A stretch of DNA of 64,000 nt from Blautia sp. OF03-15BH (GTDB lineage Bacteria > Bacillota > Clostridia > Lachnospirales > Lachnospiraceae), in the NCBI RefSeq assembly GCF_003463065.1, contig NZ_QSCM01000005.1:186001-250000 (forward strand), given 5' to 3'. The position numbers and the translations under genes were made by a program. Position 1 is the first letter of the stretch. Each line of letters begins with the position of its first letter. Of this stretch, positions 36,095 to 45,005 are shown piece after piece. Below the pieces are notes generated by a model, which searched no databases, was not told the DNA's origin, and saw nothing but the letters and a program-made list of their open reading frames with translations.

Positions 36095-36686
36095 ACTTAA
36101 TGTTCACTGTACTATAGCAATTCTGCAAAATACTGCATCCAATCCGATTCATCAGAGTGTGAAATACTGTGTCAGAAATCTTTGCCGTGCGTCAGCACGC
36201 CTGCAGAGTTCATCCTTGTCTTTCGCACCCTGCTAAATCGCCTTGACTGCATATTGTAAAATACCGAAATGAGCAAGCAAAAATAGAGGAGTCAATTGCC
36301 TGAAAATCCCAAAAAGCTAAATAGAGTCAACGAAAACGGAGAGCTAAGTTGCCTGAAAATCTCAAAAGGCCAAATAGAGTCAACGAAAACGGAGAGATAA
36401 GTTGCCTGAAAATCCCCAAAATGTAAATAGAGTCAACGAAAACGGAGAGATAAGTTGCCTGAAAATCCCCAAAATGCAAATAGAGTCAATGAAAACGGAG
36501 AGATAAGTTGCCTGAAAATCTCAAAAAGCCAAATAGAGTCAACGAAAACGGAGAGATAAGTTGCCTGAAAATCCCCAAAATGCAAATAGAGTCAACGAAA
36601 TCGAAGTGCTAAGATCTAAAGTACCCCTCTTTTGCATACTGCCCCTCATGCTTTCCCAAAAGCGTCTAGTACAGCGAATATTAAGT
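36095..36686. repeat. Inverted-repeat-bounded segment enclosing tandem array
   Basis: ACTTAATGTTCACTGTACTA (36095-36114) and its inverted partner at 36667-36686 match at 18 of 20 positions. Between them lie about 180 bp of non-coding DNA and the 53-bp tandem array. Both outer flanks carry TTGACTTGTCTG. This looks like a decayed mobile or regulatory element; no protein gene is inside. Confidence 0.55.
36281..36608. repeat. 53-bp tandem repeat array
   Basis: AAATAGAG starts at 36319, 36372, 36425, 36478, 36531 and 36584, exactly 53 bp apart; the first unit (36281) is shortened to 38 bp. Each full unit contains AGTCAAC, a purine-rich stretch, and GTTGCCT, which pair as a short imperfect hairpin, then TGAAAATC and a slightly variable ten bases. 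The period is not a multiple of three, so it is not coding. Confidence 0.95.
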
Positions 36687-36811
36687 AATTGCCACCTTTG
36701 ACTTGTCTGCAGATCTGATTGCACGGTTGAAAAAGCCTCAGCGCAGCCAGTGATAGTGAAAATGGCTGCTCGGACGGATGAAATTTTATAAACAAATGAG
36801 GAGAATAAATC

Positions 36812-37128
36812 ATGAATTTAAAACTGGAACCATACGAAAAAGAAAAAAAGACCCTGGCCTGCCGGAATACCAGGGCAGAGGGATCGGGTCAGAAGCGATC
36901 CGGCTGACGGAAGAGATCGTAAAGACATATTCGGAATCGCTCTATATCGAAGCTTCCGCCAGAAATATAAGAGCGATTGAACTCTACCGGAAGCTGGGCT
37001 ATGACTGTCTGAATACGATTACAGTAAGAAAGGATTTCAAACCGGAAAAATTTGAAATCCTCCGGGAAGAAAAGATCTTTGAGCAAAATTTTGAGGTGAA
37101 GATTTTACGCACTTCCAGTCAGACGTAA
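36812..37128 (+). pseudogene. GNAT acetyltransferase remnant (internal deletion)
   Basis: A start with GAGGAG ribosome site at 36812 opens MNLKLEPYEKEKKTLAC. The conserved acetyl-CoA-binding half (PEYQGRGIGSEAIRLTEEI, then SARNIRAIELYRKLGYD) continues in another frame. About half of a normal 150-170 residue GNAT protein is missing between them. The 3' end including the stop is intact. It looks like an internal deletion with frameshift. Confidence 0.7.
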
Positions 37129-37328
37129 GCTTCTTGTTTTTTAGCGGCCTGATGGAAGTGTATGGGAACATCCCATATTTTTTCTTAAAAATCCCATCTT
37201 CTCTTGACTTTTCCATGAAAATCCGATAAACTTTTCATAATGATGTAACAATTCTGTAATAGTTCGAATTGCGGGTCTGTGGCCTGTGTTCGGAAGTTTT
37301 GAAGAAACGTACATAAAAGGGGATTAGT

Positions 37329-39815
37329 ATGAAAAAGAAATTTCTCATGGCATTGTTTTTTGCCGGACTTCTGGTGTGTGTTCCGGCAGAAAATACTGTC
37401 CCTGCCAGAGCGGACACCGTTACGGAGAAGGCGAAGGTCAAAGATGGCTGGGTAACAGAGGGAAATGCCAGATATTATTATACAGATGGAAAGAAAGCCA
37501 CCGGTTTTACGAAGATCTCCGGAAAAACTTATTTTTTTGATACCAAGACCGGAGCGCAGCAGACAGGCTTCGTGGTCTATCGAGGAAAAAAGTATTACTT
37601 CAGTCCGAAGACCGGAACACAGGTATTTGGCTGGGCCGGGATCAATGGGAAAACCTACTACTTTGGTAAAAAAGGCTATGCGCTGAAAGGACTCTACAAG
37701 CTGGGCTCTTATCGCTATTATTTCAACGGACTGGGAGAACTGCAGAAGAATACACTGGTCCGTGGAAAATACTATGCGGGACCAAGAGGCCGCCTGACCA
37801 AAGGCTGGGTCACCATCGGAAGTGATACCTATTACTTCAGTTACACCAATTATGCGGCTGTGACGGGCTGGCGGCGGATCGGCGGAAAAGTTTACTGTTT
37901 CAATACAGACGGCACCTTAAAGAAAATGACCGGACTGGTAAAAAACGGAAGCAACCGTTATTATTATGATCCGGCCAGTGGTGAGATGACGACCGGCTGG
38001 GTCCATTATGGAGTCAATGACTATTATTTCAGCACCCGGACCGGCAGGGCCGTGACGGGCTGGCAGACCATTGGCGGGAAGGAATATTTCTTCAATAAAT
38101 ATGGTCAGCTGGCGAAAAACCGCATGGTAGGGAAAACCTACTATGTGAACGACAAGGGAGAAAAGGTCTACGGCTGGTATACAAATGGGGATAAGACCTA
38201 TTATCTGGATACGAAAACGGGAGAAGCAGTGAAAAACGGCTGGCATACCATTGATGGCAAACGTTATTATTTCAATGCGGACGGGACACTTGCCAGAGGT
38301 ACCTGGATCAACGACTCACAGTATCTGGACGAAAACGGTTCTTATGCCGTTGGCTGGAAAGAGATCGATGGAAAAAAATATTATTTCAGCAAGGTCAATT
38401 ATAAAAAAGTGACCGGCTGGAAGAGGATCGACAGTAAAGTCTGGTATTTTGGAAGTGACGGCATTCTGAAGAAGCTTTCCGGTATCTGTAAGACCTCCGG
38501 CGGTCTCCGTTACTATTTTGATCCGGCTAGCGGAGAAATGCTCACCGGCTGGATCCATTATGGGGTCAATGATTATTATTTCAGTCCGAAAACCGGACGG
38601 ATGCTGACAGGCTGGCGGACCATTGACGGTCAGAAATATTATCTGAATGCTTATGGACAGCTGGCGAAGAACCGCTTTGTCGGAAATACCTACTATGTCA
38701 ACGAGAACGGACAGAGGCAGTACGGCTGGATCACTGTGGGAGAGAACAAATATTATCTGAATCCCAGTACGGGAGCCCGTGCCAAAGGCTGGAAGACCAT
38801 TGACGGAGCGAAGTATTACTTTGATAAATCCGGTGTCATGCAGAAGGATGCCTGGGTGGACAAGTGTTATCTCACCTCTGACGGGACCATGGCCAAGAGT
38901 ACCTGGATCGGTTCTGAATATGTGGGAAGCGATGGCGTGAAGACCGGTGAGACCAGAAGTCCTGGACTTTTTACCGATAAGGATGGAAAGACCTACTTTC
39001 TGGATTCTTCCTATCAGCCGATGACCGGCTGGCAGGAGCTGGATGACATCTGGTATTACTTTGATACGACTACCGGTGTGATGGCAAAAGAGACCTGGGT
39101 GGACGGTTATTATCTGACAGATAAAGGACAGCGGGCAGCCGGTGCTCTTCTGAAGGTAGGAAGCGATACATACCTCTTCCTGGCAGATGGTACGAAGGCC
39201 CGTGGTCTGGCAGAATACAATGAAAACAAATATTATTTCAGTACGACCAACGGTGCCATGCAGACAGGCTTTAAGGTGATTGATGGCATTACCTACTATT
39301 TCAATCCGTCCAAAGGCGGAGCCATGGCAGTGAACACCGATCTGCAGATCGATGGCGTTTACTATATCTTCAATGCCAACGGACAGATGACGACGAAGAC
39401 ACCGCTGACAGAAAATGACGCACTGGGAAAACAGATCGCGGCTTATGCCCAGCAGTTTATCGGCTATCCCTATGTCTTTGGAGGAGCTACGGATCTGACG
39501 CAAGGCGTGGACTGCTCCGGCTTTACCATGCTGGTGATGAGACATTTTAACATCAATATTCCCCGTACCACCTGGACCCAGTATGACGGTGCTTCTGGTT
39601 ATAAGAAACCGGTCAAGATTGCGGTTGAAGATCTGAAGCCCGGTGACTTGATCTTTTACTATGCGGGTAATAGTCATGTGGGGATTTATATTGGAGATGG
39701 AAAGATCGTCCACGCTTCCAACCGCGCACCCTATCCGCAGGGCGGCATCAAGATTTCCAGCTATGATTCTGCCTATATTTACGGCTGCGTGCGCTACTGG
39801 TACACGAGTGACTGA
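37329..39815 (+). CDS. Secreted wall-binding NlpC/P60 hydrolase
   Basis: An 828-residue exported protein: signal peptide (KKKFLMALFFAGLLVCVPAEN), then some thirty aromatic cell-wall-binding repeats (forms of GWxxIxGKxYYF) to about residue 690, and a C-terminal NlpC/P60 domain. Catalytic residues are visible: Cys729 in DCSGF, His783 in SHVGIYIG and a third polar residue at His795. Family members cut peptide links in peptidoglycan; the repeats attach to wall polymers. The next gene begins under the terminator-like hairpin that follows. Confidence 0.93.
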   Translation: MKKKFLMALFFAGLLVCVPAENTVPARADTVTEKAKVKDGWVTEGNARYYYTDGKKATGFTKISGKTYFFDTKTGAQQTGFVVYRGKKYYFSPKTGTQVFGWAGINGKTYYFGKKGYALKGLYKLGSYRYYFNGLGELQKNTLVRGKYYAGPRGRLTKGWVTIGSDTYYFSYTNYAAVTGWRRIGGKVYCFNTDGTLKKMTGLVKNGSNRYYYDPASGEMTTGWVHYGVNDYYFSTRTGRAVTGWQTIGGKEYFFNKYGQLAKNRMVGKTYYVNDKGEKVYGWYTNGDKTYYLDTKTGEAVKNGWHTIDGKRYYFNADGTLARGTWINDSQYLDENGSYAVGWKEIDGKKYYFSKVNYKKVTGWKRIDSKVWYFGSDGILKKLSGICKTSGGLRYYFDPASGEMLTGWIHYGVNDYYFSPKTGRMLTGWRTIDGQKYYLNAYGQLAKNRFVGNTYYVNENGQRQYGWITVGENKYYLNPSTGARAKGWKTIDGAKYYFDKSGVMQKDAWVDKCYLTSDGTMAKSTWIGSEYVGSDGVKTGETRSPGLFTDKDGKTYFLDSSYQPMTGWQELDDIWYYFDTTTGVMAKETWVDGYYLTDKGQRAAGALLKVGSDTYLFLADGTKARGLAEYNENKYYFSTTNGAMQTGFKVIDGITYYFNPSKGGAMAVNTDLQIDGVYYIFNANGQMTTKTPLTENDALGKQIAAYAQQFIGYPYVFGGATDLTQGVDCSGFTMLVMRHFNINIPRTTWTQYDGASGYKKPVKIAVEDLKPGDLIFYYAGNSHVGIYIGDGKIVHASNRAPYPQGGIKISSYDSAYIYGCVRYWYTSD

Positions 39816-39846
39816 TTCAAAACTACAAAGATAACCAGAGGTTAAT

Positions 39847-39911
39847 AGAAATCCCTCTTCTTTTCTGTTTGAATAAAGATATAAACAACAGAGAAGAAGG
39901 GGGATTTTTCT
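39847..39911 (+). terminator. Terminator-like hairpin that hides the next ribosome site
   Basis: AGAAATCCCTCTTCTTTTCT (from 39847) pairs with the segment 39887-39911, which includes AGAAGGGGG, the ribosome site of the following gene, and then TTTTTCT. It may end transcription of the hydrolase gene, and in any read-through RNA it would mask the downstream start. Confidence 0.7.
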
Positions 39912-40712
39912 ATGAAAAAAAGAATATTTGTGATGTTTCTGGCAGTGCTTATGGGAAGCCAGCCCGTGCTTCCGGTTCTGGCAGAGAGCATGGAAGAAGT
40001 GACGGAGGAAAGCAGCAGTCTGGCTCCGGAAAGGGTTGAAGAGGAAAACGAGACAGAACGGGAACGGACAGAGGAAGAAAAGCTCATCGAAAAAATGTGT
40101 GATACGGATATCCTGGAGACTGCTTTTATCGGAAAAAGCTTCTGGAATGACGAGAAAAACTTTGAAGATATAAAAGAAGATCTGCCGCAGATCTTACTGG
40201 ATTATTATGAAAGCGAAGGCGTGGATCCGGAAGAAATGGATGCGGAGACTCTGCGGGAACTGATCGATACGGCCTATGAGTCCGGAATCTCCGCAAATAC
40301 ACTGGAGCTTGCCTCCGTCTGCTTTGGAGATGATTATGAAATTTACCGGGAGGCGATCCTGCATGTTTTTGAGCAGCAGGCGATGGAAAATCTGGATGAA
40401 GAAGCACTCCTTCTGGTAGATGCGGAATATCCGGAAATGGCACTGATGTATAAGAATGACTGGTACGGGGACCGTACGGATGATGAAAGGATCGCTCTGG
40501 CGGAGCAGATCCTGGAAGTGCTTGAGAACGCAGGCGAAGATACCGGAGGTTACACCGGAAATACACTGGCTCAGGCTATCAATGACCTCTATGACCAGGA
40601 TGCCGGGGACAGTGTACTCTATCTGGCGTTTGACCTTCTCGGCGGGGGAGAACTCTATATAACTGTTCTGGAAAGCATCATCTCCGGCCTTCAGAGTGTT
40701 GCATACCGCTGA
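39912..40712 (+). CDS. Secreted acidic protein of unknown function
   Basis: A 266-residue protein with a signal peptide (KKRIFVMFLAVLMGSQPVLP, cleavage near LAES) and a very acidic Glu-rich linker. The helical domain (about 50-260) is rich in Glu and Asp. I recognise no domain. It follows the wall hydrolase by 96 bp and its ribosome site lies in the hairpin described above. It has no wall-binding repeats of its own, so it should be released or held by interaction. Confidence 0.75.
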   Translation: MKKRIFVMFLAVLMGSQPVLPVLAESMEEVTEESSSLAPERVEEENETERERTEEEKLIEKMCDTDILETAFIGKSFWNDEKNFEDIKEDLPQILLDYYESEGVDPEEMDAETLRELIDTAYESGISANTLELASVCFGDDYEIYREAILHVFEQQAMENLDEEALLLVDAEYPEMALMYKNDWYGDRTDDERIALAEQILEVLENAGEDTGGYTGNTLAQAINDLYDQDAGDSVLYLAFDLLGGGELYITVLESIISGLQSVAYR

Positions 40713-40715
40713 CAG

Positions 40716-43238
40716 TCAGGGGAGCTTTGAAACGGCGGCGGGGGGACTCTGTTTCAGAAGCTCTTCCAGACGGCGGCGCTTATTCCGGGCGTCGCCATCC
40801 AGATGGAGTTTTCCGTAGATACGGTTCAGGTATTGCTTTACGGTGCCCTCAGAAAACCCCATTTCTTCAGCAATTTCCCGGTTGCTGAGCCGGGAGGCGG
40901 CGAACTGGGCTACGGTCCACTCGTTGTCTGTGAAGCCTTCCGGCCGTTGGGTGTCTTCTGCTTTGGCAAGCATCGTCTCTTCCAGCTCGTCTGCAAGCTT
41001 CAGGATCTGTTCGATAAAAGGCCGGTGTGCCATGAAAAGGATCTGCCCCAGCAACGGGCGGATCCAGGCCGCATTTTCTGCAAAGGGAACGGCCAGGCGG
41101 TCTTCTTCGCCGATAACAAAGGCCGCCTGGAGATGGGAGAGGGCTTTGTCATTGTCTCCCAGCTGATGAAAAGCTCCGGCCAGCTGAATCTCCAGATAAA
41201 GGGTGCAGAGCAGGTTGGGATAGATGGAAAAACGCCTGCGGAGCTCCTGTTCCATGGCAATAAGCCGGGAATAGTCCCCCTCTGCCAGAAGAACCTCCCC
41301 ATAGGTCATAAAAAGCATGGGGGTGGCGGGATGGAGCACCAGAGCACTGTCAAGCCGCCCGGATGCGATCCATTCCGGGATCTTGTCTTTACATCCGAGA
41401 ATTGCAGAAAGAAAAGCACTGCATACGTCCAGTGTATTCAAAAACATGCTCTGAAGCTCGCGTTTCAGAGTTTTTTTCTGTGCCTCCATCCGTTCCCGGA
41501 TCCGCTCCCGGTCTCCGGAAAAAAGAGCCAGCCGCATTTCAAGAAAATCCTTACAGAGAAGCATGCCCCATTGTTTTTTCTCAAGAGCAGCGAGCTCTGC
41601 CCGTTTGAGCGGAAGAGAGACAGCTGCAAAATTTCCCTGAAGAAAAAGACTTTCTGCCTCCGTCAGATCTTCGGCACCGCTTCCGTGCCCGTCGGTGAGA
41701 CGGTAATAATAAGGCATACATTCCTTCATATCTGCCACTATGCGATCAAGACTGCCCGGAGTCCGGTAATACATGGTGAGGACGCTTGGAGAACCGAAGG
41801 TCCAGGAGCCGGAGCCGCCCACGGAGGTGGTCTTTTTCGTCATAAGATCCAGTGCTTTCCGGTGATGAAGGCTCATGCCCTGAATGTCATTGTAGCTCAG
41901 AAAGCTTAAGATCACTTCACATTCCCCCAGAAGATTGCCTCGTTCCTCTTCGGAAAGAGAAGGATTTTCCGATACACTCCGGAGAAAAAACTCCTTCAGC
42001 TGCAGCATCTCCGGGATTCGACGGAAGGTATAAAGGCGGCGCATAAAGATAAGGAGTGCATAGGAATGCCGTGCCAGGATTTCCTTCGGGCACTGCTCCA
42101 GCCACCGCAGCACTTCTTCCTGATGCTGGATGTTCAGCGCATACCCGCGGTTTTCCTCCACAGCGGCCAGAAGCGCCTCATAATCATCGGAAAGGGAGAG
42201 CCAGTGGATGGCATCTTCATAGTATCCTCTGCTCTGATACCATTTTCCCATGCGGGCTCTGTAACGGTTCTGCTCCGCAGGAGGAAGCTGGGCGAACATT
42301 TTTCTGGTACAGCTTTTCAGCATATGATGACAGCGGAAGGTGTCCGCCTCTGTAAGGCGGCTGATAAAGGCATTGTTTTCCGTGAGTGTCTTCAGCATAT
42401 CCCTGGCCCTGTCATCTCCCCAGAGATAGACAGCCTGGCTGCCGGTAAATTCATCTGCCAGACCGAGGATCGTCAGAAGCTTCCGGTGATCGGCAGGAAG
42501 CGGATCCAGAAGGATATGAAAGATCATGTCATAAATGCTGGCGTTGTCTTCGATGAACCTTCCTTCCGAGAGGTAGGCTGTCAGATTCAGATAAACACAG
42601 GAAAACCAGCCCTCCGTGAGATGGTGGAGAGTCGAAAGAGAAGAGGTATCCAGCTTCAGATCGCAGAGAGAACAGTAATTTTTCAGCTCTTCCGGCCGGA
42701 GACTTAAGATCCCGGCATCGATCTCCAACAGATTTTTCCCCAGGAGAAGCTTTTCGCTGGGAGAGAAAACAGGGTTGCGGCTGGCCAGGATCAGATGCAG
42801 ACCGGGAAGGGAAAGTCTTGCCAGAGCCAGAAGGAGGGCAAAAACAGAAGGCTCGCTCAGAAGATGCAGGTCATCAATGAAAAAGCAGACGGGTGCATCA
42901 TCGGTCTGAAAGCCCTGATCCAGAAGTTCGAGAAAAAAAGCCCTAGAGTTTTCATCTACGGGAAAGGGAAGTGCTGTCAGTTCTTCATAGACGGCCGTTC
43001 CGGAAAAAAGCCGGCAAAAACCCTTCCAGAAGGAAGAAGTGCTGCTGCTGTAAATACTCTGGCGGCGGATGAGGATCCCGTCTTTTTCTGCCTGTTTCAG
43101 AAAAGCGGAGACAGCAGTAGTTTTTCCATAGCCCATCGGGGCAGTCACAGTGGTAACAGAATACTGGAAAATGTCACAGAGCGCCTCCTGGAGGCGCTCT
43201 GAAATATAAGTGACGTTTAAATGAGGTCGTGTTTTCAT
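40716..43238 (-). CDS. MalT-like LuxR-family ATP-dependent regulator
   Basis: An 840-residue STAND-type regulator: P-loop APMGYGKTT (33-41), CFFIDDLHLL as the Walker B region, a long helical TPR-like middle, and a C-terminal LuxR helix-turn-helix (FAASRLSNREIAEEMGFSEGTVKQYL). Such proteins switch on target genes when a small ligand binds. It sits between genes for secreted and wall proteins, which are possible targets, but no operator is evident. It ends only four bases from the convergent gene. Confidence 0.93.
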   Translation of the reverse strand: MKTRPHLNVTYISERLQEALCDIFQYSVTTVTAPMGYGKTTAVSAFLKQAEKDGILIRRQSIYSSSTSSFWKGFCRLFSGTAVYEELTALPFPVDENSRAFFLELLDQGFQTDDAPVCFFIDDLHLLSEPSVFALLLALARLSLPGLHLILASRNPVFSPSEKLLLGKNLLEIDAGILSLRPEELKNYCSLCDLKLDTSSLSTLHHLTEGWFSCVYLNLTAYLSEGRFIEDNASIYDMIFHILLDPLPADHRKLLTILGLADEFTGSQAVYLWGDDRARDMLKTLTENNAFISRLTEADTFRCHHMLKSCTRKMFAQLPPAEQNRYRARMGKWYQSRGYYEDAIHWLSLSDDYEALLAAVEENRGYALNIQHQEEVLRWLEQCPKEILARHSYALLIFMRRLYTFRRIPEMLQLKEFFLRSVSENPSLSEEERGNLLGECEVILSFLSYNDIQGMSLHHRKALDLMTKKTTSVGGSGSWTFGSPSVLTMYYRTPGSLDRIVADMKECMPYYYRLTDGHGSGAEDLTEAESLFLQGNFAAVSLPLKRAELAALEKKQWGMLLCKDFLEMRLALFSGDRERIRERMEAQKKTLKRELQSMFLNTLDVCSAFLSAILGCKDKIPEWIASGRLDSALVLHPATPMLFMTYGEVLLAEGDYSRLIAMEQELRRRFSIYPNLLCTLYLEIQLAGAFHQLGDNDKALSHLQAAFVIGEEDRLAVPFAENAAWIRPLLGQILFMAHRPFIEQILKLADELEETMLAKAEDTQRPEGFTDNEWTVAQFAASRLSNREIAEEMGFSEGTVKQYLNRIYGKLHLDGDARNKRRRLEELLKQSPPAAVSKLP

Positions 43239-43307
43239 GGCATCGCGTCCTTGTTCGGTTCTTTTCTCTTATCATACTCCGAACAGGGATTTTTTTCAAT
43301 CGCGGTT

Positions 43308-44924
43308 TCAGGAAGCGGAGGTGACTTTTAAAGTGACTCCTTCCAGATAATCGTAGGCACCGACCCTGGTGATGAAGGTTTTGGTGGTTCCTTTTGGAAT
43401 GGAACTATTGATGGTGGTATAGCCGCTGACCGTTTCGCTGATGGTTCCGCTGTAGAAAATCCGGATCTTATTCAGATTCTTGGAAGAATTGTTGGTGATC
43501 GAGTATTCAATGCAGGCTTTGGAACCATTCCAGTAGGAGCGGATCAGTTTGATCTTGATATCCTTCAGAGAGAACGGCTTTGTGGCGGCCGGTTTTTTAT
43601 TGATCTTTACAGTGACGGTCTTTTTCGTTCCGTTGTTGAAGGTCACGAGTACCTTTTCTGTGGCTGTCTTGCCGGAAAAACTTTTGTTGGCTGTGAGCGT
43701 CAGAGTCTTGGAATCGGCGGAGAGTTTCAGGGAGAGAAGACCGTTAAGACTTACCGCTTTTCTGATGTAGATACCGCTGGAGCTGCCTGCGGCAGAAAGG
43801 GAGCGGCTGGAGCCTTCCGTGAGTGTGATGGAATTGCTGAAGACCACGGAAGCCTTTTTCACCCGTACCAGAACAGAAAACTTCTTCTTGCCACAGGTAA
43901 AGGAGATTCTGGCAGAACCGGCTTTTTTACCGCGGATGATCGGATGGTTCAGGCTTTTCCGCACGCTGATGATGCTGCTGTCTGAAGACTTTACCGTATA
44001 CCGGGGTGTGCCGAGGATCCCGACGATGCCGTTATTGTCCAGATCCATTTCCGTACCCAGGATGCAGCTGACGGAAGAAACCCGTCTCTTGATGGTAGAA
44101 TGCTGGACTTTGACGGTGAAGGTGGCAGAGCGCCCGTATCCGTTTGTCAGGGTGATCTTGCTGGTGCCGACCTTTTTCAGGCGGATCCGCTGGGTGGAGG
44201 CAGAAACAACAGCAACCGAAGGATTGCTGGAGGTGGCTTTTACGATTTTTTCGTTGCCGCCTTTTAATTCAGCCACATCGATAAAATACCAGATATCATT
44301 GATATAACCGTAGAGAACTTTCTTTTTCAGCTTGATCCCGGGGGCATTTCCATAGATGGAGACCTTGACCTTAAATTTCACAGAGTACTGGACATCGTCG
44401 ATCTCGAGATCCTCTCCGTACTGGTAAAACAGGGATTCGATGGCGTACTCGTCAGGGAGCGTGACCGTAAAATTGGCATAAGTAAGATCCTCGGAAAGAA
44501 GATCAGACCTGGAATAGCGGAAGGAACGGATCATGCCGTCACTTCCGTAGTCCGGCTGAAATTCGCCTCCGGTGGAAGTATCGATCCTTGCGTTGAGCCT
44601 GCTGTTGATCAGGTTTACGATCGCCGGTTCCGCAGCCAGATTCGCCCGTTCGTCATCGGAAGAGATCCAGATGCTGTTGTAAACAGGCGTGAGGGTAATG
44701 TCCATGCGAAAACGGCCGGAGTTCAGATAGGAATCACCGCCGAAGCCGAAATTTTCGGTGAACTCGACTTCGTCGTCGTCCCCGTCGGCATAAAAAGTGC
44801 GGGTGGTAAACTCCTTTGATTTGATCAGACTGTCTGCCCGGCCCGGAAGCACGGCGCTCCAGGCCAGCAGCAGGGTAAATAATAAAAGAATAAGTGTGGT
44901 TTTTGGTACGATTCTCTTCTTCAT
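43308..44924 (-). CDS. Secreted protein with bacterial Ig-like (Big_2-type) domains
   Basis: A 538-residue exported protein (signal peptide LILLLFTLLLAWSAVLPGRA). The N-terminal half, about 35-220, has no recognised domain. The C-terminal half contains Ig-like strands of the Big_2 type (NPSVAVVSASTQRIRLKKVG, SGSARISF-like, SLKLSADSKTLTLTANKSFS). There is no sortase motif or wall repeat. It is likely an envelope adhesion or scaffold protein. Ribosome site AAAGGAG. Confidence 0.8.
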   Translation of the reverse strand: MKKRIVPKTTLILLLFTLLLAWSAVLPGRADSLIKSKEFTTRTFYADGDDDEVEFTENFGFGGDSYLNSGRFRMDITLTPVYNSIWISSDDERANLAAEPAIVNLINSRLNARIDTSTGGEFQPDYGSDGMIRSFRYSRSDLLSEDLTYANFTVTLPDEYAIESLFYQYGEDLEIDDVQYSVKFKVKVSIYGNAPGIKLKKKVLYGYINDIWYFIDVAELKGGNEKIVKATSSNPSVAVVSASTQRIRLKKVGTSKITLTNGYGRSATFTVKVQHSTIKRRVSSVSCILGTEMDLDNNGIVGILGTPRYTVKSSDSSIISVRKSLNHPIIRGKKAGSARISFTCGKKKFSVLVRVKKASVVFSNSITLTEGSSRSLSAAGSSSGIYIRKAVSLNGLLSLKLSADSKTLTLTANKSFSGKTATEKVLVTFNNGTKKTVTVKINKKPAATKPFSLKDIKIKLIRSYWNGSKACIEYSITNNSSKNLNKIRIFYSGTISETVSGYTTINSSIPKGTTKTFITRVGAYDYLEGVTLKVTSAS

Positions 44925-45005
44925 AAACGACTCCTTTCTTAGAAGGTGAAAGTTCTCCTGAGAAAAGATTAGCAGAAAAGCGGGCCCGAAAGAATTAACC
45001 TCAGG

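Noticed and set aside
36281..36608. CRISPR-like array
   Set aside because: Units are contiguous 53-bp near-identical repeats with no unique spacers and there are no cas genes in the window.
38316..39713. 465-residue minus-strand frame
   Set aside because: Shadow of the repeat-rich wall protein; long open antisense frames are expected from the biased repeats.
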